64,000 nucleotides of DNA, taken from the NCBI GenBank assembly GCA_933228675.1, contig OW121741.1, forward strand, positions 19,915,997-19,979,996, given 5' to 3'. The stretch comes from Stomorhina lunata (Eukaryota > Arthropoda > Insecta > Diptera > Rhiniidae). Both the position numbers and the translations under genes were made by a program. A model generated the notes under the pieces. That model had not been told where the DNA came from and did no database searches. It worked only from the letters and a program-made list of their open reading frames with translations. Positions 34,626-46,747 of the stretch are shown piece by piece; within the stretch, counting starts at the first letter, position 1; every line of letters begins with the position of its first letter.

Positions 34626-36979
34626 GATTGTATATAACTTGAGAAAGACACACATCAGTTTCCAAACCTTCGATATCTGAACTAGAGGAAATTTAAGGCT
34701 GCAGAACCTCAGACATATTGCTTCTTTCTTTTGCGCCAAAAAAGATTCAAAAAGCTCAATTGATCACAAATTTCAAAAGGATAAATGAACAGAACGCTTA
34801 CAAGTTCACAAAGACATCTTCCGGATTTAGAGGAATTCTACAAATTCATATCAAATATTCCTGCTTAATCTGGATTGATGCCTTAGTTCTCTATTTTATC
34901 TGGAACTGAGAGACTTTATACATTCGTCACTCAATGTCGAAGAATGTGGTGAGAACAAAAGGTGTTACTTCTGTCCAATCAGAAGAACTTTCTGAATCCC
35001 ACGAATCCCCGAATCATGTTCTATAACAAAGATCATATTAGTTCCAATGACTTTATTCAATTTTGGAATTAAAGAATTCTCAAATTCTTGTCATCTTAAT
35101 GATATCTATTCCACATTTTCATATCAAATATTCCCCACTAATCTCCATTGAAACCTTAGTTACATATCTTAATATCCTTGTCCAGATCTGAAAGACTTTG
35201 TTGATTTGAGCCTCAATAGCCAGGAATTCGGTGTAGACAGAATAATCAAAAAGCTGTAGACTTCAATTCTGTCTGATCATCAGAATTAAATCAACATAAT
35301 TTGGAAGTAACTTGATCAAAACCCCGAGTGTTCTGAAACATGTACGATCGCAAAGATCATACTAGTTCCAGAGAATTATTAAACTCGTGATATATATTCC
35401 TCATTTTCATTCAAGCCAAATCTGGTTTGAAACCCAAGTTTTCCATCTTATCATCTTAGACTGTTGTACCCATCCAATCAAAAGGTTATATGGATCCGAG
35501 AGACTTTGTAAATTTAAGACTTAATAGAAATGAATGAATTGTGAACAGAGTAACAAAAAGCTTTTGTCTTTTAAACATTCCCGCCTTATCTGGACTAAAG
35601 GCCTAACTCTTAATCTTCTGAGCTTTTCCTTTCTTATGACCTTTTCAACTGAAATTTCCAGATCTCTGAGTCCCATGATAACATAATTCATAAAGTACCA
35701 TTTCAAAATCTTAAATCATATACTTACACAAAGTCTAAGGCTGTTTCCGAACACTTCCAAAATTTGTACATTTGATCATTACTGCCACATCATCAACATC
35801 ATTGAAGCCTTCAATATGGATGTAGTAATAAATTCCAAATCAAAATATTCCCTGTCTATAACGTCGCATCCAATAAACAATGTAAGACAGAAATTTTGGG
35901 ATCTCTGAATGGCATTTTCAATGACTTTTATAACTGTTTCCAAACATTTTCTGTAGGAGTACAGTCTCATAAGGTTCGAATTGAATGTACCAACGGCCGA
36001 AAGTCTCACTTGTTGATCGAAGAACAAGTTTCAAAAGCCCATAGCGAAAAAATAGTGTAACAGACATATCTGGATTTCTGAATCTTCATTTAATATAATA
36101 TTCAAGGAATCTGGTTAAACGCTGAATTTTTACTATCGGACTAAAAGGCTCTATCCAGTCAAAAGGTAAAGACAAAAGGCAAAATACTGGAGGAGAGATA
36201 ACTATACAACTTCACTTCTTTGTTTGTGCCTCAAATATAAAGGGAAATACTTCCAGAAATTAAGACAGAAATTTCGGAATCTCGGAATCCCGCGATACGA
36301 TAATTTGCAAAGTATTTGATCAAAACCTAACATCAGCTAACATGAAGTACATGGAGTCGATATTTGGATAATATCTCTAGTCTGGACTCCAGCTAAGCCA
36401 ATAATTTAAAATATTAAATGAATTTGTTTCGGACCCATAAATCCCGGTGCTTTTTTAAGAGCAACATCAATTACGTGTTATAAATTAATCAGAATTGAGG
36501 AAACGTTTTAAAAGCTCCAATGCCTTAACCAAACAATAATACCACCTTAACCTTGTACATCAACCAATCAAAAGAAATTAAAAAATGCAAATATTTGATT
36601 GTTAGTGTCAATATTTGAACACAAAATTTAATTATTGGGTTTGACTTACATACGAGTACAATAGGACACATTAAATATTTAAAATTCAAAATAAGAAAAA
36701 TGGTAACGAAAAGAAATAACAATAATCTTAGTTCCTATTTACGCCCACCCGTAAGCAAAAGGGGAGGGTCACTTGCTCTATATAACAATAATAATAATTT
36801 ACTAATAGATGGATTCTATCTGCTATATATGGGTACTGAATTTTTTTTATATGATAATTTATAAAAAAATATACATTTTTAAAAAATTTCTTATAACATT
36901 AGAAAAGTTTTGAAAAATTTCTTTAAAAATAGGAAATTTTTTTAAATTTCCCCTTACAAAAATCAGAAATTTTTGAAAA

Positions 36980-37870
36980 ATCTATATCTATAAAAAAATG
37001 TTCGCGTCTGTTTAACAGGCCAGATTTTCTTTTTTGAAATCTCAAGTGGGCGTGACCCCTCCCATATAAGTCAGACATTAAAAATTACAAATATTGATGA
37101 TCCAAACGACCAATTTTTCTGAAATTTAGACACTGTGGTAAGGTGTGACCGGTGGTTAAAATAGGCTAGGTTTTTTTTTCTGAAATCTCAAGTGGGCGTG
37201 ACCCCTCCCATATAAGTCAAATATTGAAAATGACAAATATAGGCGACCGAGAGTTCCGATTTTTCTAAAATTTTGATAGTATATTAAGGTGTGACCGATG
37301 GATAAAACAGGCCAGATTTTTTTTGAAATCTCAAGTGGGCGTGACACCTCCCATATAAGTCAGATATTAAAATTTACAAATATTGATGATCCAACCGACC
37401 GATTTTTCTGAACTTTTGACAGTATGGTAAGGTATGGTTACTTTTTCTGAAATCTCAAGTGGACGGTGCCCTCCCATATAACTCATATATTAAAAATGAC
37501 AAATATAGATGAGCGAGCGGACCGATTTTTCTGAAATTTTGACAGTATATTAAGGTTTTAAAATAGGTTAAATTTTTTTAAGTCTTAAGTGGGCGTGACG
37601 CCTCCCATATATGGCCGATTTTTCTGAAATTAAGACAATATTTTAAGGTTTGACTGACGGGTAAAGTAGTCCAGGTTTTTTTTTTAATCTCAAGTGGGCG
37701 TGGCCCACTTGAGATTTAAAAAAATATGGATGACCGATTTTTCCAAAAAATTTGATTGTATGTGTGTGACCGGTGGGTAAAATAGGCTTGGTTTTTTTTT
37801 TTAACCCAAGTGGGCGTGACCCACCCCTCATATAAGTCAATATTAAAAATGACAAATATGGATGACAAGA
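36980..37870 (+). repeat. Tandem repeat with 'ctcaagtgggcgtgacccct' core
   Basis: Seven units of roughly 100-150 bp, with the core near 37037, 37177, 37327, 37450, 37584, 37686 and 37801. Each is followed by cccatataagtc, and most also carry a gaccgatttttctgaaat segment. The minus-strand frames at 37156-37347 and 37643-37855 lie within it and are repeat artefacts. Confidence 0.88.
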
Positions 37871-38159
37871 TGAAAACGATTTAACCCAACTAATTAAAGT
37901 TTTAAATGTGAATATTTTTATACTATAGATAGTTTTTCGCTTTTTGAATTTTTTGAAAATGGACCAACGAGGGCCTGGGAATTGAAAAATTCCACTTTTC
38001 TTTAAAATGATATATCATGAGAACGGCTAGACCAATGAAGACATTTTTTTTTCTAAATGTATTTTTTTTAGTCCAAGTTAGGTTTCTCATTAAGAAAAAT
38101 TGACCATGCCCACTTTTACGACCTCTTTTTTAAATTTATCTAAAATAGGAAAACGTATT

Positions 38160-38335
38160 CACGTTTGATTGACGATTGTTTGAAGATTTTTCATGATTAT
38201 TTGATGGTTGTTTGACGATTGTTTGACAGTTGTTTGATGATTGTTTGACTGATGACTCTTGGAAGATTTTTAATGATTGTTTGATAATTTTTTCACGATT
38301 AACTAGCAATTTTATGACAGTAGTTTGATGATGAA
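38160..38335 (+). repeat. Short degenerate repeat (tgtttgacgattgtttgacg)
   Basis: About ten imperfect copies of an 11-13 base motif tttgaygattg. Confidence 0.75.
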
Positions 38336-38339
38336 TATA

Positions 38340-38760
38340 TTTTCTATATATTTCTTTACAAATTTCCCATTAACTAGGGAATTTTAAAAAAAAATTTCCA
38401 ATAAATAATAAAAATTTTAAAAAAATTTTAGAAATAGGAAATTTAAAAAAAAATCATTAAAATTTTTGAAAAATTAAAATAAAATATTTTTGATAAATTT
38501 CTTAATTAAATAAGAAATTTTTCAAGAATTTTCAATTTTAAACTTTCCAATTTTGATAGAAAATTTTTTTAAAAATTTTCTATTTTTATAATAAAATTTC
38601 TTAAAAATTTATCTATTTTTATAGGAATTTTTCAAAAACTTTCCTGTTTTTATGAAAAATAAAAAATTACAAAAAAAAAATTTAGATAAAATAAAAAAAA
38701 ATTAAAAAAAAGTATATTTTCAAAATATTTCCTATAAAATAAAGAATCTTTAAAAAATAT
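38340..38760. repeat. Highly degenerate relative of the near-palindromic minisatellite
   Basis: Words such as tttttataggaatttttcaa and ataggaaattt persist at irregular spacing, directly downstream of the receptor at 38910. The equivalent side of the sister gene carries a long array at 44.8-46.6 kb. Confidence 0.6.
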
Positions 38761-38788
38761 GAAATTTATTTAAATTATGTTATTCTTC

Positions 38789-38794
38789 TTTATT
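38789..38794 (-). other. Candidate polyadenylation signal AATAAA
   Basis: Minus-strand AATAAA 115 nt after the stop codon. It is conserved in position and context (ttcttctttattga on the plus strand) with 46629-46634 of the sister gene. Confidence 0.6.
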
Positions 38795-38909
38795 GAAACA
38801 TTATGTGTGTACAAAATTATATAACTACAAAAAATTGAGTGCAAAATCTTTTAAAACTTTAAGTTATTGATATAGGTCCTTGATCCACAAATATCCCAGC
38901 AGCGTCTGT

Positions 38910-40351
38910 CTATTCATTTATGGCGCTGAGCAAAGTGTTAAAAGAAAAGGCCGTCTTCAAGATCTTTAAAGAAAAATAGGACTTAAAAATTGTAAATGTA
39001 AAAATTTATAAGTGATTTACATAGACCAAAAGACAATTATCCGCTTCAAAAAAGAGTCCCCTTAAAACGGACAAGTTTTGGGAACGCATTAAAGGCATAA
39101 GAACAAGTTTCTTATGTTGGGGTGACATTTTATGCCAGGGAAAGCACAAGTAAATATCAGAATTAAGGTATAAGCTCTAAAGGGGATAAGAGAAAAAAAT
39201 GTTAAATTATTTAGAGGTTATGTTCAAAATTCTTACCTCGTTCTTAATTTTCTGCCCTCCAAAGCAATACATCATCAATTGCATGCAAATCACTAGCAAA
39301 GTCATGTAGCTAAAGGGCAACTTTGAGGCATCACATTCATTCTTGAGATTATAGATGACAAAGGCCATTTGCAGGCAACTCATGGTTACTTCAAACCATA
39401 ATATACCACCGAAAACCTCATTCAATATATCGACAAACTTTAGAGTTTGAATATGATAACGTACTATTAAGTTGAGATCTTGAGTAAAGGAGCTGTCATC
39501 AGCTTGTTCCAATTTTAACGCAAGCTTTTCTATTTTGCATCTTAGAATACGAAAATGGGCCGATATATTGAGGATGAACCAACCGTAGAGGTTATCAATG
39601 CCCACAGCCATATTCAGTAGACTATAGCAATAGAGAAAGCAACAAATATAATTAAATATAAGAAAAATTAATCCATCTCCATTGAGGGGAAATCTGGGGA
39701 ATAAAGAAAAAATATTTCAGTTTTAAAAATCTCATAAATTTTGTTTTCGATATCTTAAAGCTAAGAACTTACATTCCATCTATAGGAAATGCTGGGCTAA
39801 AATTTTGATATCTTATATATTGATATAACATAAAGGTAATGGGTATCATTATAGCAATAGTTACCGATACCCAGCAAAGATAAAAATAGCTTTTGCTTAT
39901 GGTTAGGGCCAGACGATTTTCTTCGAGCCATTTCTGATGCTCTAGAGAATTGGCTAAAATAATTTAAAAAAATTTTGTTATGCCAAAAACTTATAATCCC
40001 TTCAATAAACATTTGCTTACTTTTCTTGGCCAATTGATTCATGTCCCGTATTAGCTTTATACATTTATCGCCCTTAAATAGAAAGATTAAGACTTTTATC
40101 AAAATCAAAAATCCCTGATTCATGAGCGATAAAGATCTGGTGGCCGCACCTATTTGCTCTATATTCTGACTAATAAAATCTATCATAGCCCATTTAATAT
40201 AGACATTACATCCTAGGAAAAACAAAAATTTCCATTTATATCTTAATAATTCCCTTCCATTTAGAGACTTTATATCGATGCCTATCTTTAGAAGTGCAAA
40301 GTTTACTATTACGAGAAATTCGAAATCCGGTTCTATTTCACCAAAAGCCAT
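38910..40351 (-). CDS. Odorant receptor, intact, five exons, 392 aa
   Basis: Exons: 40351-40021, 39953-39773, 39693-39237, 39176-39021, 38963-38910. All junctions are GT/AG, and no stop interrupts the joined frame. It shows the family's seven-segment layout and C-terminal YCFGGQKIKNE block ending exon 3. Exon 4 has PWHKMSPQ then LMRSQNLSVLRGLFFEADN, and the tail is ILKTAFSFNTLLSAINE. It is a close duplicate of the gene at 46748: by eye about 12 of 110 exon 1 residues differ. The duplicated unit runs past the coding region on both sides (about 38757-40612). The start has the CATTCTTAAAGT element at its fixed 20-nt distance (40383-40372). Function is inferred from family only; the ligand is unknown. 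Confidence 0.93.
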
Positions 40352-40371
40352 TTCAGTTCGCGTTTAAGGAA

Positions 40372-40383
40372 ACTTTAAGAATG
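40372..40383 (-). promoter_or_regulatory. Conserved CATTCTTAAAGT upstream element
   Basis: Twenty nt before the ATG, at the same spacing in all three intact receptor genes. Role unknown. Confidence 0.55.
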
Positions 40384-40640
40384 ATACGTTAGAGTGGAAT
40401 TTTGATGAAGGTTTGGTATCTATCGCTAGTGTTTTAGAGAAAAAGTGCGAAATATCAATTATATTTCATTTAACATTTCTAAGCCTTTTTTGCTGAAAAC
40501 TCAATGGGAACATCATATGGTTTATGCAGTTGTTGGTGGGTACCTACAATCTAGAGGATGTCACTATACGAATACTTTCATGAGCGGTAACACGAGACCA
40601 ATTATCTCTGAAGTCTGATTTAGTGTTAGGCAGTCTGGCA

Positions 40641-40924
40641 GTGAACCGCCGTGGTATAGCAGGTTAGTCATCCGCCTAGCATACCAGAGGCCCAAGTTCG
40701 ATCCCTGGCCAGACTCACTTGAAAAAATAAATTTTCAAAAAAGCGGCGGTTTAACTCATAACTCAGCTAGCCACTGGTTATTGAGTATTAGGCTATGTAA
40801 AACTTCTCTAACTAATGCATTTGCCGTTCGGAGCCGGCGTTAAAACGTAGGTACCTTTCAATGAGTCTAAAAATAGAATCGGATGCTGCTCATTGTCTGA
40901 GAGAAGTACACCTTGTTCTAATTG
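40641..40924 (+). mobile_element. tRNA-derived SINE, copy 3 (longest)
   Basis: It starts gtgaaccgccgtggtatagc. An A-box-like stretch (tggtatagcaggttag) and a B box (agttcgatccctgg) lie about 35 bases apart. The body follows (ggctatgtaaaacttctcta, gccgttcggagccgg), then a tail region (gaatcggatgctgctcattg, agaagtacaccttgtt). The 3' end runs straight into a minisatellite. Confidence 0.85.
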
Positions 40925-41315
40925 AAATTGAGAATTTTCAATTGAAATTGAGAAATTTTCAATTGAAATTGAGAATTTTCAGTTGAAAATGAGAAATTTT
41001 CAATTGAAATTGAGAAATTGAGAATTTTTCAATTGAAAATGAAAATTTTTAAATTGAAATTGAGAAAATCCCAATTGGAAATGAGAATTTTTCAATTGAA
41101 ATTGAGAAAAGCCCAATTGAAAATGCGGTTGATTTTTTCAATTGGAATTGAGAAATTTTCAATTAAAAATGAGAAATTTTCAATTGAAATTGAGAATTTT
41201 AGAATTGAAATTGGGAAAACCTAAACTGAAAATGAGGTTGAAATTCCACTTAGGGTGTTCTCAAAATTGCTCAATTTCAATTGAATATTTCTCAATTTCA
41301 ATTGAAAATGGTGTA
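40921..41315 (+). repeat. Minisatellite (aattgaaattgagaattttc)n
   Basis: About 20 units of 18-22 bases. The family's 3' end elsewhere is ccaattggaatgttgtcg. The array starts at exactly that point, suggesting expansion from the SINE tail. The repetitive 'proteins' readable from 41018-41327 are array translations. Confidence 0.88.
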
Positions 41316-41759
41316 GTAGAACCATAGGGATTGTGTGATTATCATAAATAATGTAATTCTATATTATAAGCCCGCGTTGTCTTTATGGCCTGAATCAATG
41401 GTAATCGGTATCGTAACTTGATTATGTTACCACGAAAGCAAAAATCCGATCACTCTCCCCTTGTTAAACTATCGAGATTGCTTTAAAAAGCTCATAAAGC
41501 TTATCTAATTATCCAAAGAAACAGGAGAATAGAAGTGTTGACATGAGTCCAAAGAATACCTACTAACATTAATAAATTGAAAATAAAAACGGATCCCGCA
41601 TAGTCTATGTGGCCTTCAACCAGAATTATAAGACCATTGTATTACCAAGAAAGCATTTCATTGGTTCCTCTTATAGAGTCATCAAAATCGCTTAAAAATT
41701 TTTGAAAGACGGCCAATACTTTAGCCTCTTTGTTAGGTATCCCAAAAAATTAAAGAATA
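41316..41759. other. Non-coding stretch
   Basis: No gene or element recognised. Confidence 0.4.
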
Positions 41760-42165
41760 CAATACAATCGACTCATGCGCAACAACTTAGCTAAAGATCA
41801 TAGCATGATCAAATGCACAATTTACGACTCAATTAAGTAAGATTTGGCGCCATCTGGTGAAAATTAGTTGCGGTTTATGCGCAACAACTTTGCACGATCA
41901 AATGCACAGTTTATGATTTAATTAATTTTGAGTAATTTTCTGTGGCGCTACCTAATGGGAATTGGTCATAACATCTTAAAAACCCTCTTCGGGTCATATG
42001 AAACAACTTTGCTAAATATTGTAGCATGACCAAGTTAATAGTTCACGATTAAATTCAATTTGAGTTATTTTCAGTGGCGCCACCTGTCGAAACTTGGTCA
42101 TACCAACTTGGTAATGTTCGTCGGTTCAAGCGCAACAACTTTGCCAAAGATTACTGCATGATCAA
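41760..42165 (+). repeat. ~130-bp tandem repeat with CTCF-like cores (locus b)
   Basis: Three to four units: gcgcaacaactttgc at 41780, 41879 and 42129, with ggcgccatctgg, ggcgctacctaa and ggcgccacctgtcg cores. Orientation matches the 57.7 kb locus. Confidence 0.85.
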
Positions 42166-42364
42166 ATTTTTATATATTTCAAAGAAGATAATTTATAGAG
42201 TTTATACAATATATGGAATCAATTTTATACAATATGTGTGTAAATATAAAAAATTTCCATGGATTTTAAAAACTTCAAAAAAAAAAACACTTATTTGTTG
42301 CAAAAAAATGTGATAAATGAAGAAGTTTTCCGATTTTGAGCAAACTTCACATAAACCATCACCA

Positions 42365-42655
42365 TCAACCAAAACCGGATTTAGCAAGTTTGTCCGCAGT
42401 GGAGTTACCAGGTATGTTGTTATGCCCGGTTACCCAGAAAACTTCGACATTACAATGTCTCGCCATCTCGGTTAGAGATGCCCGGCATTCACAGGTAAGA
42501 ACAGATGTCGTATGGACATTAGATGGGGTTTTGATGGCAGCCTGACTGTCAATACAGAGACTAATATCCCTGTCGTATATTCTGTAGTATCTTAACCATT
42601 TAGCAGCTTTGTATATGGCCAATATCTCGGATTGAAGGAAGCTTATAACAGATTT
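42365..42655 (-). pseudogene. LINE ribonuclease H fragment
   Basis: The minus-strand frame reads SFLQSEILAIYKAAKWL, then DISLCIDSQAAIKTPSN, then VEVFWVTGHNNIPGNSTADK and LAKSG. The glutamate of SEIL, the DSQAA block and the GHNNIPGN...AD block are the hallmark order of RNase H domains at the 3' end of I/R1/Jockey-group LINEs. Only about 95 residues remain; the upstream reverse transcriptase and the downstream end are absent. It could derive from the same family as the RT fragment at 27.2 kb. Confidence 0.8.
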
Positions 42656-42719
42656 CCTTCCCTAATAGTGGGATGAAGAATGTCATGATTAACTGGCTCC
42701 CAGTCGAGTTCATAAGCTT

Positions 42720-44820
42720 ATATCTTACTAAAAAAAAAACAATGAATTTAAAACTTTTGCTCTACTCGTATTTCACTTAGAATCCATGGATGTAGAGCAT
42801 TGTTGGGCAAAGTCCCAGGGTTAGCAAAATACAAAATCAAAAAGAATCAGAAATGCAACTGAGAGAAAAAAAGAAGGCAACTGTATCTATTTATATTTAA
42901 TACACAATTAAAAAATTATAAAGGCTGGACCGATATTGTTGAAATTCGTAGAAGAGCAAATGTTATATGTATATGCTTTTGAATACTGTGAGTGTAAAGG
43001 TTGCATATCTAGGAGGCATCTCGGGTAGACAAAAAATCCAAAACACCATAACTCCAATACCTTTGTTCCGAGATTGCTCATGCAAATATTCTGATGGTAT
43101 GTCAGGAATCAGTTTCCATTTGAAAAATTATGCTTTCATTGTCTAGGAGAAAAGAAATATAGAAATTTATTTTAATTTCTTAAAATCTAAAAAAAATTAC
43201 CGTACCTGTAAATTAAGAAGATTAAACCCTGTACCGAGGTGACAAAATGGTAACAAGTTTGAGTTGCCTGATTCAGTAGACAAGCACTCGTACACAATGA
43301 CACTGTCCGTGAAAGTGTGCAAGATAATCCGAGATAAGGTTTTGAGTAGCTCACAAGAACTAGACCTTTGGCTGACCACAACTTGGCTTATATTTAACTG
43401 CGATTTGGATCTTCAACAACGATTTTGAATTTAACACGACAACTAATTTTCAACGAAAAATAATCTTTAACTATGGAATCGGTGTGTCAGTCCATATTTC
43501 ATTGATCAAGAGCATTGCTGTCAACAGCGGGAGCTTTAGCTTTTTTGTTCTAATAAAGATGACATGTGGTTTCAACAGGACTGCGCTACATGACACACAC
43601 ACCTCATGCCAAATTAAATTTTCTGCACAAGCGATTTGAGGGCAAGGTCATCTTACGTTAATGTGATATAAAGTCTGATCATGCCATTTGACATTTGAAA
43701 ATTGTCAAGTTTCTTGTGAGGATTAAACCTAATTTATGTCTATCGTTTATAGAATTGAAAATGCCTTTATGATTTCCGATCAGTTCTAAAAATAAATCAA
43801 CCTTGATTTAACTGACAAATCCGATTTTGTCATAAATCCAAAATGCGACAAAAATTGTTCTTGAATTTTTTAGTATTTTGAGAGTCTTTTCTATCTGCAT
43901 CCTCAAAATAAAGTGTGAATTTGAGATACAAATTTCATAATCTTTCTTTTAACTCTTTTTAAATTCAGTTTAAATTTTTATTTAGTTTTGTTTATTTGGT
44001 TCAGAGAATTCGGCACAAATAGCAATTACTTTGTTCTTGGCAATAATTTTGAATGTATTACTACACCCTATAGGAATGAGAAGGTTATTTTGGTTTGGCA
44101 CTTAGACTAAGACTACATGTACGACAGCCAGATCTGCTAGGTCTCCCAAGTAATATTTCATATCATTCTCCTCCTCGTCACCGCCATTTATGGAAAGTGA
44201 ACCTTCAAATCTCTAGAGTTGTCTTATTTTGTTTGCTTCTGGTCACTATTTTCTCTACGATACATACCTGCCCTTCAACGTATACAGGTCAAAGGCTAAA
44301 AGGCGGTAACGTCTTCACGCTTTCTGATAAAAATCTTTAAGACTCATTTAACGGGTCAAACTTTCCATTAGTCATATAATATATTTTTAGACACCAACAA
44401 ATATTTGTTATATATTTTTAACAGCGACTTGGTTACGCATAAGTATGATCTCTCCTTATCGTGAGATCTCATACTAATCGAGGAATGTAGAAAAAAATAT
44501 GAGTTCACATTGGAGTTCCTACCCTTCCACAAACTAAATATACCGACATTTTATTGTACAATTCCAAAAATATAGTGTTAATAATGCAAATAATTACATG
44601 GGTCAACTACTACCACAAACATTTGAATACGAAATTTAATTATAGTCTTAAGTTTAAGGAAACCAAAAAGGAATAACATGCAGCTGCATTCAGTAAATGT
44701 TAAAAATTGTATATGTTAAAAGTAGTAACCAAAAATAGAAAAAAAAAATAAAATGAAATTGCAAATCTGTATATACAATTTAAATATTTGAGACATTTGA
44801 CCTAGATTTATTAATAAAAA
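42720..44820. other. Non-coding stretch
   Basis: No supported gene. The frames at 43187-43381 (two overlapping) and 44095-44340 lack family features. Bases 43700-44060 and 44540-44680 show weak similarity to 55.4-55.9 and 56.58-56.69 kb, so old dispersed repeats are likely. Confidence 0.4.
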
Positions 44821-44824
44821 TATT

Positions 44825-46570
44825 TCTTCTACAAACTTCCTATTTTTTATAGGAAATTTTTCAAAAATTTCCTATTTTTTAATAGGAAATTTTTCAAAAA
44901 TTTCCTATTTTTTAATAGGAAATTTTTCAAAAATTTCCTATTTTTTATAGGAAATTTTTCAAAAATTTCCTATTTTTTATAGGAAATTTTTCAAAAATTT
45001 CCTATTTTTTATAGGAAATTTTTCAAAAATTTCCTATTTTTTATAGGAAATTTTTCAAAAATTTCCTATTTTTTATAGGAAATTTTTCAAAAATTTCCTA
45101 TTTTTTATAGGAAAATTTTCAAAAATTTCCTATTTTTTATAGGAAAATTTTCAAAAATTTCCTATTTTTTATAGGAAATTTTTCAAAAATTTCCTATTTT
45201 TTATAGGAAATTTTTCAAAAATTTCCTATTTTTTATAGGAAATTTTTCAAAAATTTCCTATTTTTTATAGGAAATTTTCCTAAAATTTTCTTTTTTTTAT
45301 AGGAAATTTTTCAAAAATTTCCTATTTTTTATAGGAAATTTTTCAAAAATTTCCTATTTTTTATAGGAAATTTTTCAAATATTTCCTTTTTTTTTATAGG
45401 AAACTTTCAAAAATTTCCTATTTTTTATAGGAAATTTTTGAAAAATTTCCTATAAAAAATAGGAAATTTTTATAGGAAATTTTTCAAAAATTTCCTATTT
45501 TTTATAGGAAATTTTTCAAAAATTTCCTATTTTTTATAGGAAATTTTTCAAAAATTTCCTATTTTTTATAGGAAATTTTTCAAAAATTTCCTATTTTTTA
45601 TAGGAAATTTTTCAAAAATTTCCTATTTTTTATAGGAAATTTTTCAAAAAATTCCTATTTTTTATTGGAAATTTTTAAAAAATTTCCTATTTTTTTATAG
45701 GAAATTTTTAAAAAATTTCCTATTTTTTTATAGGAAATTTTTAAAAAATTTCCTATTTTTTACAGGAAATTTTTCAAAAATTTTCTATTTTTTATAGGAA
45801 ATTTTTCAAAAATTTCCTATTTTTTATAGGAAATTTTTCAAAAATTTCCTATTTTTTATAGGAAATTTTTCAAAAATTTCCTATTTTTTATAGGAAATTT
45901 TTCAAAAATTTCCTATTTTTTATAGGAAATTTTTCAAAAATTTCCTATTTTTCAAAATTTTTCAAAAATTTCCTATTTTTTGTAGGAAATTTTTCAAAAA
46001 TTTCCTATTTTTTATAGGAAATTTTTCAAAAATTTCCTATTTTTTATAGGAAATTTTTCAAAAATTTCCTATTTTTTACAGGAAATTTTTCAAAAATTTT
46101 CTATTTTTTATAGGAAATTTTTCAAAAATTTCCTATTTTTTATAGGAAATTTTTCAAAAATTTCCTATTTTTTATAGGAAATTTTTCAAAAATTTCCTAT
46201 TTTTTATAGGAAATTTTTCAAAAATTTCCTATTTTTTATAAGAAATTTTTCAAAAATTTCCTATTTTTTATAAGAAATTTTTCAAAAATTTCATATTTTT
46301 TATAAGAAATTTTTAAAAAATTTCATATTTTTTATGGGAAATTTTTCAAAGATTTCCTATTTTTATAGGAAATTTTTCAAAAATTTCCTATTTTTATAGG
46401 AATTTTTTCAAAAATTTCCTATTTTTATAGGAATTTTTTCAAAAATTTCCTATTTTTATAGCAAATTTTTCAAAAATTTCTTTTTTTTATAGGAAATTTT
46501 TCAAAAATTTACTATTTTGATGGGAAGTTTTCCAAATCCATATTTTTGTAGGAAAATATTGAAATTTTCG
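44825..46570 (+). repeat. Near-palindromic minisatellite array (block 4, ~1.7 kb)
   Basis: About 55 units of 'tttcctattttttataggaa atttttcaaaaa', mainly C-centred. One inverted unit sits at about 45424-45470. Six T residues in TATTTTTTATA distinguish this block from block 5, which has five. It ends next to the 3' flank of the receptor at 46748. Confidence 0.95.
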
Positions 46571-46628
46571 AAAATTTTCCTATAAAATTGAGAATAATAT
46601 GAAATTTATTTAAATTATGTCATTCTTC

Positions 46629-46634
46629 TTTATT
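46629..46634 (-). other. Candidate polyadenylation signal AATAAA
   Basis: Minus-strand AATAAA 113 nt after the stop codon, matching the sister gene's signal at 38789-38794. Confidence 0.6.
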
Positions 46635-46747
46635 GAGACATTAAGTGAGTGCAAATTTCTAAAACTACAAAAAAATTATGTGTAAAATCTATGAAAAGTT
46701 TAGGTTATCTCAAGGGCCCTTGTTTCATAAATCCCAGCTCCGTCTGT

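Larger units (their letters stand above)
32800..36500. repeat. Degenerate, duplicated non-coding region
   Basis: Imperfect repeats recur at several points, for example 'aaaagtcccaattgatat', then 'aaatttcagaagaat' (33400, 34280, 34745), and 'acagagcctcagacttgttg' variants (33350, 34226, 34695). Related sequence occurs near 43.9 and 55.7 kb (tatctgcatc...aaagtgtg). The short open frames here show no family. Two small transposons are inserted in it. Confidence 0.55.

Noticed and set aside
37156..37855. Two minus-strand frames with similar sequences (RGGSRPLGLKKKT-like)
   Set aside because: They fall in successive units of the gggcgtgacc tandem repeat, which explains their similarity.
40641..40720. 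A genuine tRNA gene
   Set aside because: The B box is good, but the acceptor stem does not pair, and the same sequence recurs with a shared non-tRNA body; it is a SINE head.
41018..41327. Two repetitive open frames rich in QLK-type repeats
   Set aside because: Translations of the aattgaaattgag minisatellite, not proteins.
43187..43381. Two overlapping minus-strand frames of 60-64 codons
   Set aside because: Different frames of one stretch with no family features or splice context.
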